Assembly (NCBI RefSeq): GCF_002127325.2
Contig: NC_035439.2
Span: 140,927,901 to 140,991,900, forward strand
Direction: 5' to 3'
Source: Helianthus annuus
Taxonomy: Eukaryota; Streptophyta; Magnoliopsida; Asterales; Asteraceae
DNA length: 64,000 nt
Of the stretch, positions 1-11,653 are shown in pieces. The position numbers and the translations under genes were made by a program. Below the pieces are notes generated by a model, which made no database searches, was not told where the DNA came from, and saw only the letters and a list, made by a program, of their open reading frames with translations. Within the stretch, counting starts at the first letter, position 1. Each line of letters begins with the position of its first letter.

Positions 1-316
1 AAATACATAACGCATCTTCACGATACTCAATACATACTTTCATACATGTTTTTATACTAAATAATGTGTTAAATATATAAAATAAAGCTTAATTTATATT
101 AAAAACCAAGTCCAGGGGCTGTTTATATAAAAAGGAAAAGTTTGCCCGGAAGACAGCGCCGCGGCACGCGGAGCTCTCCCTCCTCCCGGTCGCGTGTCGC
201 CTAGCCTCCCAATCCGCAGCTAGCTTCAACTTGTACGCGCATTGGTCCATTTTCTCATCCTAACTCCCACCTAATTATCTTTAAACCCCATTTAACACCC
301 AACTTAACTCACCCAC

Positions 317-323
317 TATAAAT
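317..323 (+). promoter_or_regulatory. TATA box repeated in every tandem unit
   Basis: TATAAAT sits in a plant-like core promoter context (ACCCACTATAAATACAACC) and is followed by a C/T-rich, leader-like stretch. The same site recurs in each unit, for example at 1698 and about 3080. A late-unit A/T-rich stretch with AATAAAA (e.g. around 1219) could act as a polyadenylation region. The unit therefore has the layout of a Pol II promoter plus terminator, as an LTR would. Transcription is not demonstrated. Confidence 0.5.
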
Positions 324-3300
324 ACAACCTCCCTAACCCTCATTTTCACTTTCCAAACCCCAAATCCACTCTCAAATCCCCTAAAAACTTTCTAGAAATT
401 CTGATTTTTCGCCTGGTCGCACGCCCAAAACGGACCCTTGTAGCCCAAGTTAGAGCCATTTTAGTGAGGCCCCTTTTGTTACACGATCTTGGGCCTCCAA
501 ATACAAGATGGCCCGCTCCTCTACACTTGGGCCCGCATCAAGAGACAACATTACATGTATATGTATATGTTAAAGGTACATGTTTTATGGAGCCTAACAA
601 AGGCCAAACCTGAGTTAATCAATAGACTAACAGATTGATCCAGAAACAAAATACTGAAATAAATAATGGATACCAAAACTAAATCTGTATACTGAAATAA
701 ATAATGGATACCAAAACTAAAACCCTATGAAAAATAATTGATCGCACAACTAATTCTGCAACAGGGAACAATGAGCATTTATATATCAACCTTAGAAGAT
801 AGAGAACCATTTTTAGGCGGACATATCGATCTTGACAGCTAGCTGATTAGATACGTATGTCAATGACTCCAAGGATTTATACTAGCTTGCCAATTCTCAC
901 CCCTTCTCTTTAGCAACTTTCCAAAGATCCCTTGCAAAGGATTGGAGAGAATCTACAAAGTAACTATTTTTTAAGACAAAATTGCATAAACCAACCTTCA
1001 TGTTATACGTAAACTACACTTCATATTTTATACTATAAAATCGGCGAAACCAAACCTTTATGTTAATGTTTTGTTACATTCTATAACCTTTTGTAACGCT
1101 TCGCTATTTAGAACTTTTCTTATTTAGAAAGTTTGTCTTGTATTCTATTTCTGGAAACACATATCCTCTTGTAATCGTATTTCATTTCCAGTCATTGTAA
1201 TCCGAGGATTTAACCGTAATAAAACTTTTCATTCGATGTGAATTATACTTTGATTACACATACTCGTTTTACATTCAAATTACATACATGTTTGATACAC
1301 CTTCGTCTTTCACACAAACTCATAAACTTGTTTCACGAACATTCAATCGTAAATACGCTTTTGGATATTATTTATACGTGCAAATACATAACGCATCTTC
1401 ACGATACTCAATACATACTTTCATACATGTTTTTATACTAAATAATGTGTTAAATATATAAAATAAAGCTTAATTTATATTAAAAACCAAGTCCAGGGGC
1501 TGTTTATATAAAAAGGAAAAGTTTGCCCGGAAGACAGCGCCGCGGCACGCGGAGCTCTCCCTCCTCCCGGTCGCGTGTCGCCTAGCCTCCCAATCCGCAG
1601 CTAGCTTCAACTTGTACGCGCATTGGTCCATTTTCTCATCCTAACTCCCACCTAATTATCTTTAAACCCCATTTAACACCCAACTTAACTCACCCACTAT
1701 AAATACAACCTCCCTAACCCTCATTTTCACTTTCCAAACCCCAAATCCACTCTCAAATCCCCTAAAAACTTTCTAGAAATTCTGATTTTTCGCCTGGTCG
1801 CACGCCCAAAACGGACCCTTGTAGCCCAAGTTAGAGCCATTTTAGTGAGGCCCCTTTTGTTACACGATCTTGGGCCTCCAAATACAAGATGGCCCGCTCC
1901 TCTACACTTGGGCCCGCATCAAGAGACAACATTACATGTATATGTATATGTTAAAGGTACATGTTTTATGGAGCCTAACAAAGGCCAAACCTGAGTTAAT
2001 CAATAGACTAACAGATTGATCCAGAAACAAAAATACTGAAATAAATAATGGATACCAAAACTAAATTTGTATACTGAAATAAATAATGGATACCAAAACT
2101 AAAACCCTATGAAAAATAATTGATCGCACAACTAATTCTGCAACAGGGAACAATGAGCATTTATATATCAACCTTAGAAGATAGAGAACCATTTTTAGGC
2201 GGACATATCGATCTTGACAGCTAGCTGATTAGATACGTATGTCAATGACTCCAAGGATTTATACTAGCTTGCCAATTCTCACCCCTTCTCTTTAGCAACT
2301 TTCCAAAGATCCCTTGCAAAGGATTGGAGAGAATCTACAAAGTAACTATTTTTTAAGACAAAATTGCATAAACCAACCTTCATGTTATACGTAAACTACA
2401 CTTCATATTTTATACTATAAAATCGGCGAAACCAAACCTTTATGTTAATGTTTTGTTACATTCTATAACCTTTTGTAACGCTTCGCTATTTAGAACTTTT
2501 CTTATTTAGAAAGTTTGTCTTGTATTCTATTTCTCGAAACACATATCGTCTTGTAATCGTATTTCATTTCCAGTCATTGTAATCCGAGGATTTAACCGTA
2601 ATAAAACTTTTCATTCTATGTGAATTATACTTTGATTACACATACTCGTTTTACATTCAAATTACATACATGTTTGATACACCTTCGTCTTTCACACAAA
2701 CTCATAAACTTGTTTCACGAACATTCAATCGTAAATACGCTTTTGGATATTATTTATACGTGCAAATACATAACGCATCTTCACGATACTCAATACATAC
2801 TTTCATACATGTTTTTATACTAAATAATGTGTTAAATATATAAAATAACGCTTAATTTATATTAAAAACCAAGTCCAGGGGCTGTTTATATAAAAAGGAA
2901 AAGTTTGCCCGGAAGACAGCGCCGCGGCACGCGGAGCTCTCCCTCCTCCCGGTCGCGTGTCACCTAGCCTCCCAATCCGCAGCTAGCTTCAACTTGTACG
3001 CGCATTGGTCCATTTTCTCATCCTAACTCCCACCTAATTATCTTTAAACCCCATTTAACACCCAACTTAACTCACCCACTATAAATACAACCTCCCTAAC
3101 CCTCATTTTCACTTTCCAAACCCCAAATCCACTCTCAAATCCCCTAAAAACTTTCTAGAAATTCTGATTTTTCGCCTGGTCGCACGCCCAAAACGGACCC
3201 TTGTAGCCCAAGTTAGAGCCATTTTAGTGAGGCCCCTTTTGTTACACGATCTTGGGCCTCCAAATACAAGATGGCCCGCTCCTCTACACTTGGGCCCGCA

Positions 3301-6300
3301 TCAAGAGACAACATTACATGTATATGTATATGTTAAAGGTACATGTTTTATGGAGCCTAACAAAGGCCAAACCTGAGTTAATCAATAGACTAACAGATTG
3401 ATCCAGAAACAAAAATACTGAAATAAATAATGGATACCAAAACTAAATTTGTATACTGAAATAAATAATGGATACCAAAACTAAAACCCTATGAAAAACA
3501 ATTGATCGCACAACTAATTCTGCAACAGGGAACAATGAGCATTTATATATCAACCTTAGAAGATAGAGAACCATTTTTAGGCGGACATATCGATCTTGAC
3601 AGCTAGCTGATTAGATACGTATGTCAATGACTCCAAGGATTTATACTAGCTTGCCAATTCTCACCCCTTCTCTTTAGCAACTTTCCAAAGATCCCTTGCA
3701 AAGGATTGGAGAGAATCTACAAAGTAACTATTTTTTAAGACAAAATTGCATAAACCAACCTTCATGTTATACGTAAACTACACTTCATATTTTATACTAT
3801 AAAATCGGCGAAACCAAACCTTTATGTTAATGTTTTGTTACATTCTATAACCTTTTGTAACGCTTCGCTATTTAGAACTTTTCTTATTTAGAAAGTTTGT
3901 CTTGTATTCTATTTCTGGAAACTCATATCCTCTTGTAATCGTATTTCAATTCCAGTCATTGTAATCCGAGGATTTAACCGTAATAAAACTTTTCATTCGA
4001 TGTGAATTATACTTTGATTACACATACTCGTTTTACATTCAAATTACATACATGTTTGATACACCTTCGTCTTTCACACAAACTCATAAACTTGTTTCAC
4101 GAACATTCAATCGTAAATACGCTTTTGGATATTATTTATACGTGCAAATACATAACGCATCTTCACGATACTCAATACATACTTTCATACAAGTTTTTAT
4201 ACTAAATAATGTGTTAAATATATAAAATAAAGCTTAATTTATATTAAAAACCAAGTCCAGGGGCTGTTTATATAAAAAGGAAAAGTTTGCCCGGAAGACA
4301 GCGCCGCGGCACGCGGAGCTCTCCCTCCTCCCGGTCGCGTGTCGCCTAGCCTCCCAATCCGCAGCTAGCTTCAACTTGTACGCGCATTGGTCCATTTTCT
4401 CATCCTAACTCCCACCTAATTATCTTTAAACCCCATTTAACACCCAACTTAACTCATCCACTATAAATACAACCTCCCTAACCCTCATTTTCACTTTCCA
4501 AACCCCAAATCCACTCTCAAATCCCCTAAAAACTTTCTAGAAATTCTGATTTTTCGCCTGGTCGCACGCCCAAAACGGACCCTTGTAGCCCAAGTTAGTG
4601 CCATTTTAGTGAGGCCCCTTTTGTTACACGATCTTGGGCCTCCAAATACAAGATGGCCCGCTCCTCTACACTTGGGCCCGCATCAAGAGACAACATTACA
4701 TGTATATGTATATGTTAAAGGTACATGTTTTATGGAGCCTAACAAAGGCCAAACCTGAGTTAATCAATAGACTAACAGATTGATCCAGAAATAAAAATAC
4801 TGAAATAAATAATGGATACGAAAACTAAATCTGTATACTGAAATAAATAATGGATACCAAAACTAAAACCCTATGAAAAATAATTGATCGCACAACTAAT
4901 TCTGCAACAGGGGACAATGAGCATTTATATATCAACCTTAGAAGATAGAGAACCATTTTTAGGCGAACATATCGATCTTGACAGCTAGCTGATTAGATAC
5001 GTATGTCAATGACTCCAAGGATTTATACTAGCTTGCCAATTCTCACCCCTTCTCTTTAGCAACTTTCCAAAGATCCCTTGCAAAGTATGGGAGAGAATCT
5101 ACAAAGTAACTATTTTTTAAGACAAAATTGCATAAACCAACCTTCATGTTATACGTAAACTACACTTCATATTTTATACTATAAAATCGGCGAAACCAAA
5201 CCTTTATGTTAATGTTTTGTTACATTCTATAACCTTTCGTAACGCTTCGCTATTTAGAACTTTTCTTGTTTAGAAAGTTTGTCTTGTATTCTATTTCTGG
5301 AAACACATATCCTCTTGTAATCGTATTTCATTTCCAGTCATTGTAATCCGAGGATTTAACCGTAATAAAACTTTTCATTCGATGTGAATTATACTTTGAT
5401 TACACATACTCGTTTTACATTCAAATTACATACATGTTTGATACACCTTCGTCTTTCACACAAACTCATAAACTTGTTTCACGAACATTCAATCGTAAAT
5501 ACGCTTTTGGATATTATTTATACGTGCAAATACATAACGCATCTTCACGATACTCAATACATACTTTCATACATGTTTTTATACTAAATAATGTGTTAAA
5601 TATATAGAATAAAGCTTAATTTATATTAAAAACCAAGTCCAGGGGCTGTTTATATAAAAAGGAAAAGTTTGCCCGGAAGACAGCGCCGCGGCACGCGGAG
5701 CTCTCCCTCCTCCCGGTCGCGTGTCGCCTAGCCTCCCAATCCGCAGCTAGCTTCAACTTGTACGCGCATTGGTCCATTTTCTCATCCTAACTCCCACCTA
5801 ATTATTTTTAAACCCCATTTAACACCCAACTTAACTCACCCACTATAAATACAACCTCCCTAACCCTCATTTTCACTTTCCAAACCCCAAATCCACTCTC
5901 AAATCCCCTAAAAACTTTCTAGAAATTCTGATTTTTCGCCTGGTCGCACGCCCAAAACGGACCCTTGTAGCCCAAGTTAGAGCCATTTTAGTGAGGCCCC
6001 TTTTGTTACACGATCTTGGGCCTCCAAATACAAGATGGCCCGCTCCTCTACACTTGGGCCCGCATCAAGAGACAACATTACATGTATATGTATATGTTAA
6101 AGGTACATGTTTTATGGAGCCTAACAAAGGCCAAACCTGAGTTAATCAATAGACTAACAGATTGATCCAGAAACAAAAATACTGAAATAAATAATGGATA
6201 CGAAAACTAAATCTGTATACTGAAATAAATAATGGATACCAAAACTAAAACCCTATGAAAAATAATTGATCGCACAACTAATTCTGCAACAGGGGACAAT

Positions 6301-6920
6301 AAGCATTTATATATCAACCTTAGAAGATAGAGAACCATTTTTAGGCGGACATATCGATCTTGACAGCTAGCTTATTAGATACGTATGTTAACGACTCCAA
6401 GGATTCATACTAGCTTGCCAATTCTCACCCCTTCTCTTTAGCAACTTTCCAAAGATCCCTTGCAAAGGATTGGAGAGAATCTACAAAGTAACTATTTTTT
6501 AAGACAAAATTGCATAAACCAACCTTCATGTTATACGTAAACTACACTTCATATTTTATACTATAAAATCGGCGAAACCAAACCTTTATGTTAATGTTTT
6601 GTTACATTCTATAACCTTTTGTAACGCTTCGCTATTTAGAACTTTTCTTATTTAGAAAGTTTGTCTTGTATTCTATTTCTGGAAACACATATCCTCTTGT
6701 AATCGTATTTCATTTCCAATCATTGTAATCCGAGGATTTAACCGTAATAAAACTTTTCATTCTATGTGAATTATACCTTGATTACACATACTCGTTTTAC
6801 ATTCAAATTACATACATGTTTGATACACCTTCGTTTTTCACACAAACTCATAAACTTGTTTCACGAACATTCAATCGTAAATACGCTTTTGGATATTATT
6901 TATACGTGCAAATATATAAC

Positions 6921-7352
6921 TGAAGAAACACTGACCTATATAGTGATTTTGGGCTAGGACTTCAACGATTAGTGACCCGAACGCTTGGCTGCAAAACAGA
7001 AACACCGTTAGGACTCATTACAGGAATGGGGTTATTCCTGTAACCACCCTCCGGCGTGAGAATAAGTCTCGGTTTATGGGAGTAAAAGAAATTAAAGGGA
7101 GGAAGTTATGTGAGAGCAAGATGATCATACCTTATACGTTTACCTTTATTTATAGGTTTTCCATTAGGGTTTCCTCTAACCTAGGATATATTCCGATAAG
7201 TTAGAGATTTACATGATCTTCCCAAAAAGTTGGAGATTTGGTTGTGTAACTTCCATGCAGATATGGAAGGTTCTAGAATAATCATTTATATTTATATTAA
7301 AATAATAGGTTGTAACCGGATCGGGTTGACCGATGCGGGTCACACCTCGTCA
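6921..7352 (-). repeat. 3' LTR of retrotransposon 1
   Basis: This 432-bp LTR begins TGAAGAAACACTG and ends CACCTCGTCA on the plus strand. A minus-strand TATA box (CTATAAATAAAGG) lies at 7146-7156. It differs from the partner LTR at about 7017 (A/G) and 7320 (A/G) only. Confidence 0.95.
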
Positions 7353-7364
7353 TGTCCCCCCAGT
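7353..7364 (-). other. Polypurine tract of retrotransposon 1
   Basis: On the minus strand ACTGGGGGGACA abuts the 3' LTR. This is the expected position and composition for the plus-strand DNA primer of reverse transcription. Confidence 0.8.
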
Positions 7365-7600
7365 CCGAGTTCATGGAATGAAATCCATTAGCTCGGACTA
7401 AGAGAGAAAAAAGGAAAAGTTATTATATTATGTTCATTGCCAAATACGTTGGGCCTAGTGCCGTTACGTTTTGGGGAAATGACGGCAAAAAGATAGGATG
7501 TGACAGTTGGGTCATCATTGGGATGACAACTGTTTTCACCCTGTTTGGACACGTATTTCCGCCCGTACGTCTTTTTTGAATTTGAAAAGTTGCTGTTGCG

Positions 7601-7608
7601 TATAAATA
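7601..7608 (+). promoter_or_regulatory. TATA box of the antisense gene in retrotransposon 1
   Basis: TATAAATA lies 77 bp upstream of the ATG at 7678. It is outside the LTR, on the strand opposite to gag-pol. A similar arrangement is seen for the antisense gene of retrotransposon 2, which supports a dedicated internal promoter. Confidence 0.6.
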
Positions 7609-7677
7609 ACACCTCTATACGTGAGAGTTCAAACCTCTCTCCCCCAAATCGTTCTCTTATCATTCTTTCCCCAAAAA

Positions 7678-10529
7678 ATGGCCTCGAAACCTAGTGAATC
7701 GTCCTCTTCTGCTGCCGCCGCTACCGATGTGTTGTTCTGCAAGTGGGGCGTAACGTCGTACAACAACCTTGTTCAAGATTACGGTATCCGGGCCGAATGG
7801 AACCCTGTACTGCCGTCCAAAACAGATACCGCCTTCCCTTTGAAGACGGGTAAAATCACGTTGTTTAGTGATTTCTTCAAGTTCTGTAATTTCCGGTTGC
7901 CCACTACCAAGTTTCTCAAAGTAGTGCTTGATTTTTACCGTATCCACATTTCTCAATTACATCCTCTTGGCCTGGTGAAACTCCGCCAGTTCGAATTTGC
8001 CTGTATTGCCCTAGGTCATATTCCGGAACTGGTTATGTTTAGGGCTTTCTTCGTGCTTGTGTGGAAATCCCCTTTTTTCACCTTCGATCGGCGAGATACT
8101 GATGTGTCCTGCCTTAGGGACATTCCTACCAGTTCTAGGGATAAAGATTGGAAGAAAAAGTTTTTCTATATTGATGCCTCTGTTATCCCTGGTGAAATTC
8201 ATTGGATGGAAAAGGGGCCAAAAGATAAGGTCAAAGATGAAGGTCCTTCAGAGGACGCGTATGTATCGAACGCTTTGTACACGAAAATGTGTGGCCGTCC
8301 CTTCGAGTGTACAGTTATCCCTGAAGGTGCTTTGGTGATGGCCGGTATGAGTTTGTTATGGCGTGATATCCAGCGATACCCCTCGTTTCAAAGGGATGAT
8401 GCAGGTATGTTTGACTACCCTTGGTCATATTTGTCTTTAATTTCAAAAATGACCTATATGCATTCCGCAGGGGAATGGAGTATGTTCGATTTTGTTGACC
8501 CTCCGCGGCACTTGGCGTTAAAACCTGCTGACCGCGTGCTGGATGAAGGGGAGCTGGACGTGCTAGGGATGCACCTTGAACAGTTTATTTTACCCGCTGT
8601 ACCAGCGGATCCGGCTTCAGACGTTTCCCCCCTATCAACTGCTTCAACTACCGGTGCTCCTGCGGTGGAGAAGAAGATTGCTCGGATAAAGCTTACCGGA
8701 AAGAAACATACGACGACTAATGTTGCTGTTGTTTCTACTGAGGTATCCGCCTCTCTTGGGCAGGTTGTTTCACTGTCCGCCGGTCTGACTAGCCCTGGAC
8801 GTGCCCTGAAAAAGAGGAAAACGTTCGTTGTTCCTACCCTAAGTGCCTTCGAGGCGATACAAGCTGCTCATGCTTTCCCGATAAGTATGTACCTACTGAC
8901 CTGGGTTGCTAATGTGGTCTAAAAACTTCGTGTTTCTGAATTGTTTCGTGTGGTTGTGTAGGTACCTCTGCGGGAGTAACATCTGGGGTTGCTACATCAA
9001 CTCATGTGGCGACTGTGGCATTGTCGGTGCCTGATGCCTGTATTGGCGTGTCTGCGGAGCTCAAAACCCAGGCTTCCGCCACCACTGCCATTAGCTGTGC
9101 CATGCCGCTTCCTACCCCTACCCTATCTGTAGCTGTGACCGTTGATCCAATTGCTGCACCTCGGACATGCGGCGTTGGTACATCCTTGTTTGATTCGCCC
9201 ATAGGTATTGTTCCTGTTACTGAGAAAGAAGTTACCACCGCATCCATGGCCCAGGAGGTGACTAGCCTTGGTGGTGCTGCTGCTAGTGAAGCTGGGGGGT
9301 CAAGCAGCGGCATTGCTGATGACGGTGTCCGTCTGATTGATGACTTGTTCTTACCAACCGTTCGTTGGGATCCCAATGCTCAAGACAAACGCTATCAGCC
9401 ACACTGGAAAATCGCGGAATCTTCAAGGCTAATTTTCCCCCCTGTGATTCAACACTGGGTTGAGCGGGCGTATCCCCCTGCCGAGGCGGCGTATGTAGAG
9501 GGTTTGAACAATGAAGATCTGATGAATTCTTCGATATCTGATTCTGTGAGCCTACCACGAAGGCTGATTGAGATTCGTCGTAGGTGGATGCATGATAACA
9601 CCCAACTCCACCAGGCGCGGGCTACTATTCAAGAGTTGAGGGATGACAAGCATCGCTTGGAAAGTCAACTTCAAACTGTGGGGTTAAGGGAAGCCAGGTT
9701 TGTGTCAGAGAAAAACAAGGCTGAGGAAGATTTGAAGAGGGTGACTGCCCATCTTGCTAAAGAGCGGATTACGTGGGCCCGCGATGTGGCGTAGAAAGAC
9801 CGAGTGTTGGCTCAGGCGAAGAATATACAGGAGGAGTTGGAGCGTAAGGCTATAGCGGAGGCCCAAAAGGTGAGACTCGAGTTATCAGCACAATTGGAAA
9901 AATTCCATGTTGACACTGATTTTGTGTCTCAGGTTCAGGAGCGATACCAAGGTTTGACGGCCGAGGTAGAGGCCTCCCATACCAAAGTCCGGCTTCTTCA
10001 GGCGGAGCTGGAAGATCGTGAGGGAAAGGTCAAGGAGCTGCAGGGCCATTGCGATTCGCTTGTTACTCAGAATAGCAAACTCGCTGCATCATCCGCTTCT
10101 CAGCTGAAGGAGGTGGAAAATGCATTGGCACAATCCAATGCCGAAGTGGATGACTTGACTAGCCAGCTAGCGGCTATGCGGGGTGACAGGAATTGGCTGA
10201 TAACTAACGGGCTGGTGGGGGCGTTCGAGTACTTGCGTGAGTCGTCCCCTTTTACCAGCTTGATTGATCGCTTATCCGCGGCTGCTTATCAATCCGGGCA
10301 TCATGATGGTGTATATAAGGGCTATATGGATTGCCAGCAGTTAGATAAGATATCGCCAGACTTTCATGCTGTCAAGAGTAAACTTCAAACTGATATGGCA
10401 AATGCCCTTGAAGCGGCATACACCGAGCCGCTGCCCTGTTATGGCGACTTGATGGACAAGGTCAATGAGGATGGGATTGAGTCGCTGCGTTTGATGCTGG
10501 ACCCCGCGGAGGAGTCTGAAGAAGAATGA
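7678..10529 (+). CDS. Antisense ORF (plant retrotransposon 'transposase-28-like' protein) of element 1, one internal stop
   Basis: The protein starts MASKPSESSSSAAAATD. Its conserved N-terminal part (FRLPTTKFLKVVL..., then an F...C..LG..P.. region) resembles the putative plant gypsy-type transposon domain often labelled Transposase_28; that label is from memory. Its biochemical role is unknown. The second half is acidic and coiled-coil-like (heptads from about 9600 to 10180), ending EEE. Exon 1 is 7678-8884, the intron is 8885-8961 (GTATGT...GTAG), and exon 2 is 8962-10529; the reading frame matches across the junction. A further 66-nt GTATGT...GCAG segment (8405-8470) could be spliced without changing frame. 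One in-frame TAG (9792-9794) interrupts it, so the full product is not made unless the stop is read through. The gene lies between the 3' LTR and pol, opposite to them. Confidence 0.75.
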
Positions 10530-10754
10530 TAAATTTGTTTCTTTGTTACTTGTTATGTACTCTTGTTTCCTTGCAAATGACACTGTTTGAATTGGGCTTA
10601 GTGCCCATTTCTGTTTTGATTTGACAGCCATTTTAATGCAAATGTCATGATTTCTGACACCGCCGTATTTTTTAAATATGGACCTGTGACCTGTAATGAT
10701 TATTATCTATTAATGCATCCGACGTCATCACTGTCAAAACTTTTTTAATCCTTC

Positions 10755-10761
10755 TATAAAT
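10755..10761 (+). promoter_or_regulatory. Possible TATA box for a second antisense ORF
   Basis: TATAAAT sits 38 bp before the ATG at 10799 in otherwise A/T-rich sequence after the end of the first antisense gene. The close spacing to the ATG leaves only a very short leader. Confidence 0.35.
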
Positions 10762-10798
10762 TTGCCTCCCATTTCCTTATTTGGTAGTGTTGGACAAG

Positions 10799-11254
10799 AT
10801 GGAAAGAAAACGGTATAGGCAGAGGTTTACCGAGATCTTCCGAGTACTTGATGCTGCCGATGGCCTGCTCCAGTTGCAGTATCCGGTAACAAGGTCGATG
10901 CTTCGGAGGAGGAGACCAGTTTCTAATGCTGGCCCAACCCGTGCTAATCGGGCCTGTCAGAGCGTTGTCATCGAGGACCCTCACACAATGGATTCCGGAG
11001 TGCCACCCCTATCGGCTGACGTCCTGTCGGGTCTGATTCCGGTGAATCATGAACAGCGATATCGCCTGACGTACCAACGTCGCTCTGGTGGTCACCCGAG
11101 GGAGCAACAGATGGACGGCTCAGGTATGGTGGTTCCGATGGTTGGTGATGATTCATCTGGCAACTTGGCGGTTGATCCAGTTGCAGTTGTTGATGATGAT
11201 GAAGTGGTGGTGCATACCCCTGCAGTGGTGATGGCACCTAACTTTCATCAGTAG
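10799..11254 (+). CDS. Second antisense ORF in retrotransposon 1, unknown function
   Basis: This is an open frame of 151 codons from ATG 10799. The N-terminus is basic (MERKRYRQRFTEIFRVLDAAD), a central stretch is Arg-rich (RRRRP), and the C-terminus is acidic with a DDDE run. I recognise no domain. It lies 270 bp after the first antisense gene in the same orientation, antisense to pol. It might be a final exon of that gene (no joining splice pair was established), a separate small gene, or chance. The following 400 bp (11255-11653) hold no ORF. Confidence 0.4.
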   Translation: MERKRYRQRFTEIFRVLDAADGLLQLQYPVTRSMLRRRRPVSNAGPTRANRACQSVVIEDPHTMDSGVPPLSADVLSGLIPVNHEQRYRLTYQRRSGGHPREQQMDGSGMVVPMVGDDSSGNLAVDPVAVVDDDEVVVHTPAVVMAPNFHQ

Positions 11255-11653
11255 ATATTTTGAACATGTTCTGTATTTTGGTTCCCATGTGTTTGTTTTT
11301 TAATGACAAGGACAAGTACTTGGTTTTTTTTGAGATAGGTTATGTGCATGTAGTAATGCCTATCTGTTTTGTGGCGGTGTATGTATCTATTACCAAGATA
11401 CCCGCCATAAGCGCTTTTAAATGTTAACCCTATGACTTATATAAGTGAAAATATTTCGTGTTTAAGGGTGTTGTTTGTATTTTTACCGTTTTATGCATTC
11501 GTCGTGCGATGATAACTTATGTAACAAATAAACTTAAATGTTTCTTATTAAACTTGAATGCAGTAAAAAAGAAAACGGGAAAGCACCACTGAGGGTTACA
11601 AATGTGAACTGAAAAAAAAAAAACAGTTAACTCTTGCTGTTAGGAGCAAGGTT

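Noticed and set aside
1238..1441. A 67-codon ORF (MNYTLITHTRF...) identical in every tandem unit
   Set aside because: Its conservation follows from the overall near-identity of the units, with no excess of silent changes visible. The composition is that of A/T-rich DNA and no domain is recognised.
1..6920. Possible CRISPR-like or gene-cluster reading of the repeats
   Set aside because: The units are adjacent, 1.38 kb long and without spacers; the DNA is clearly plant nuclear.
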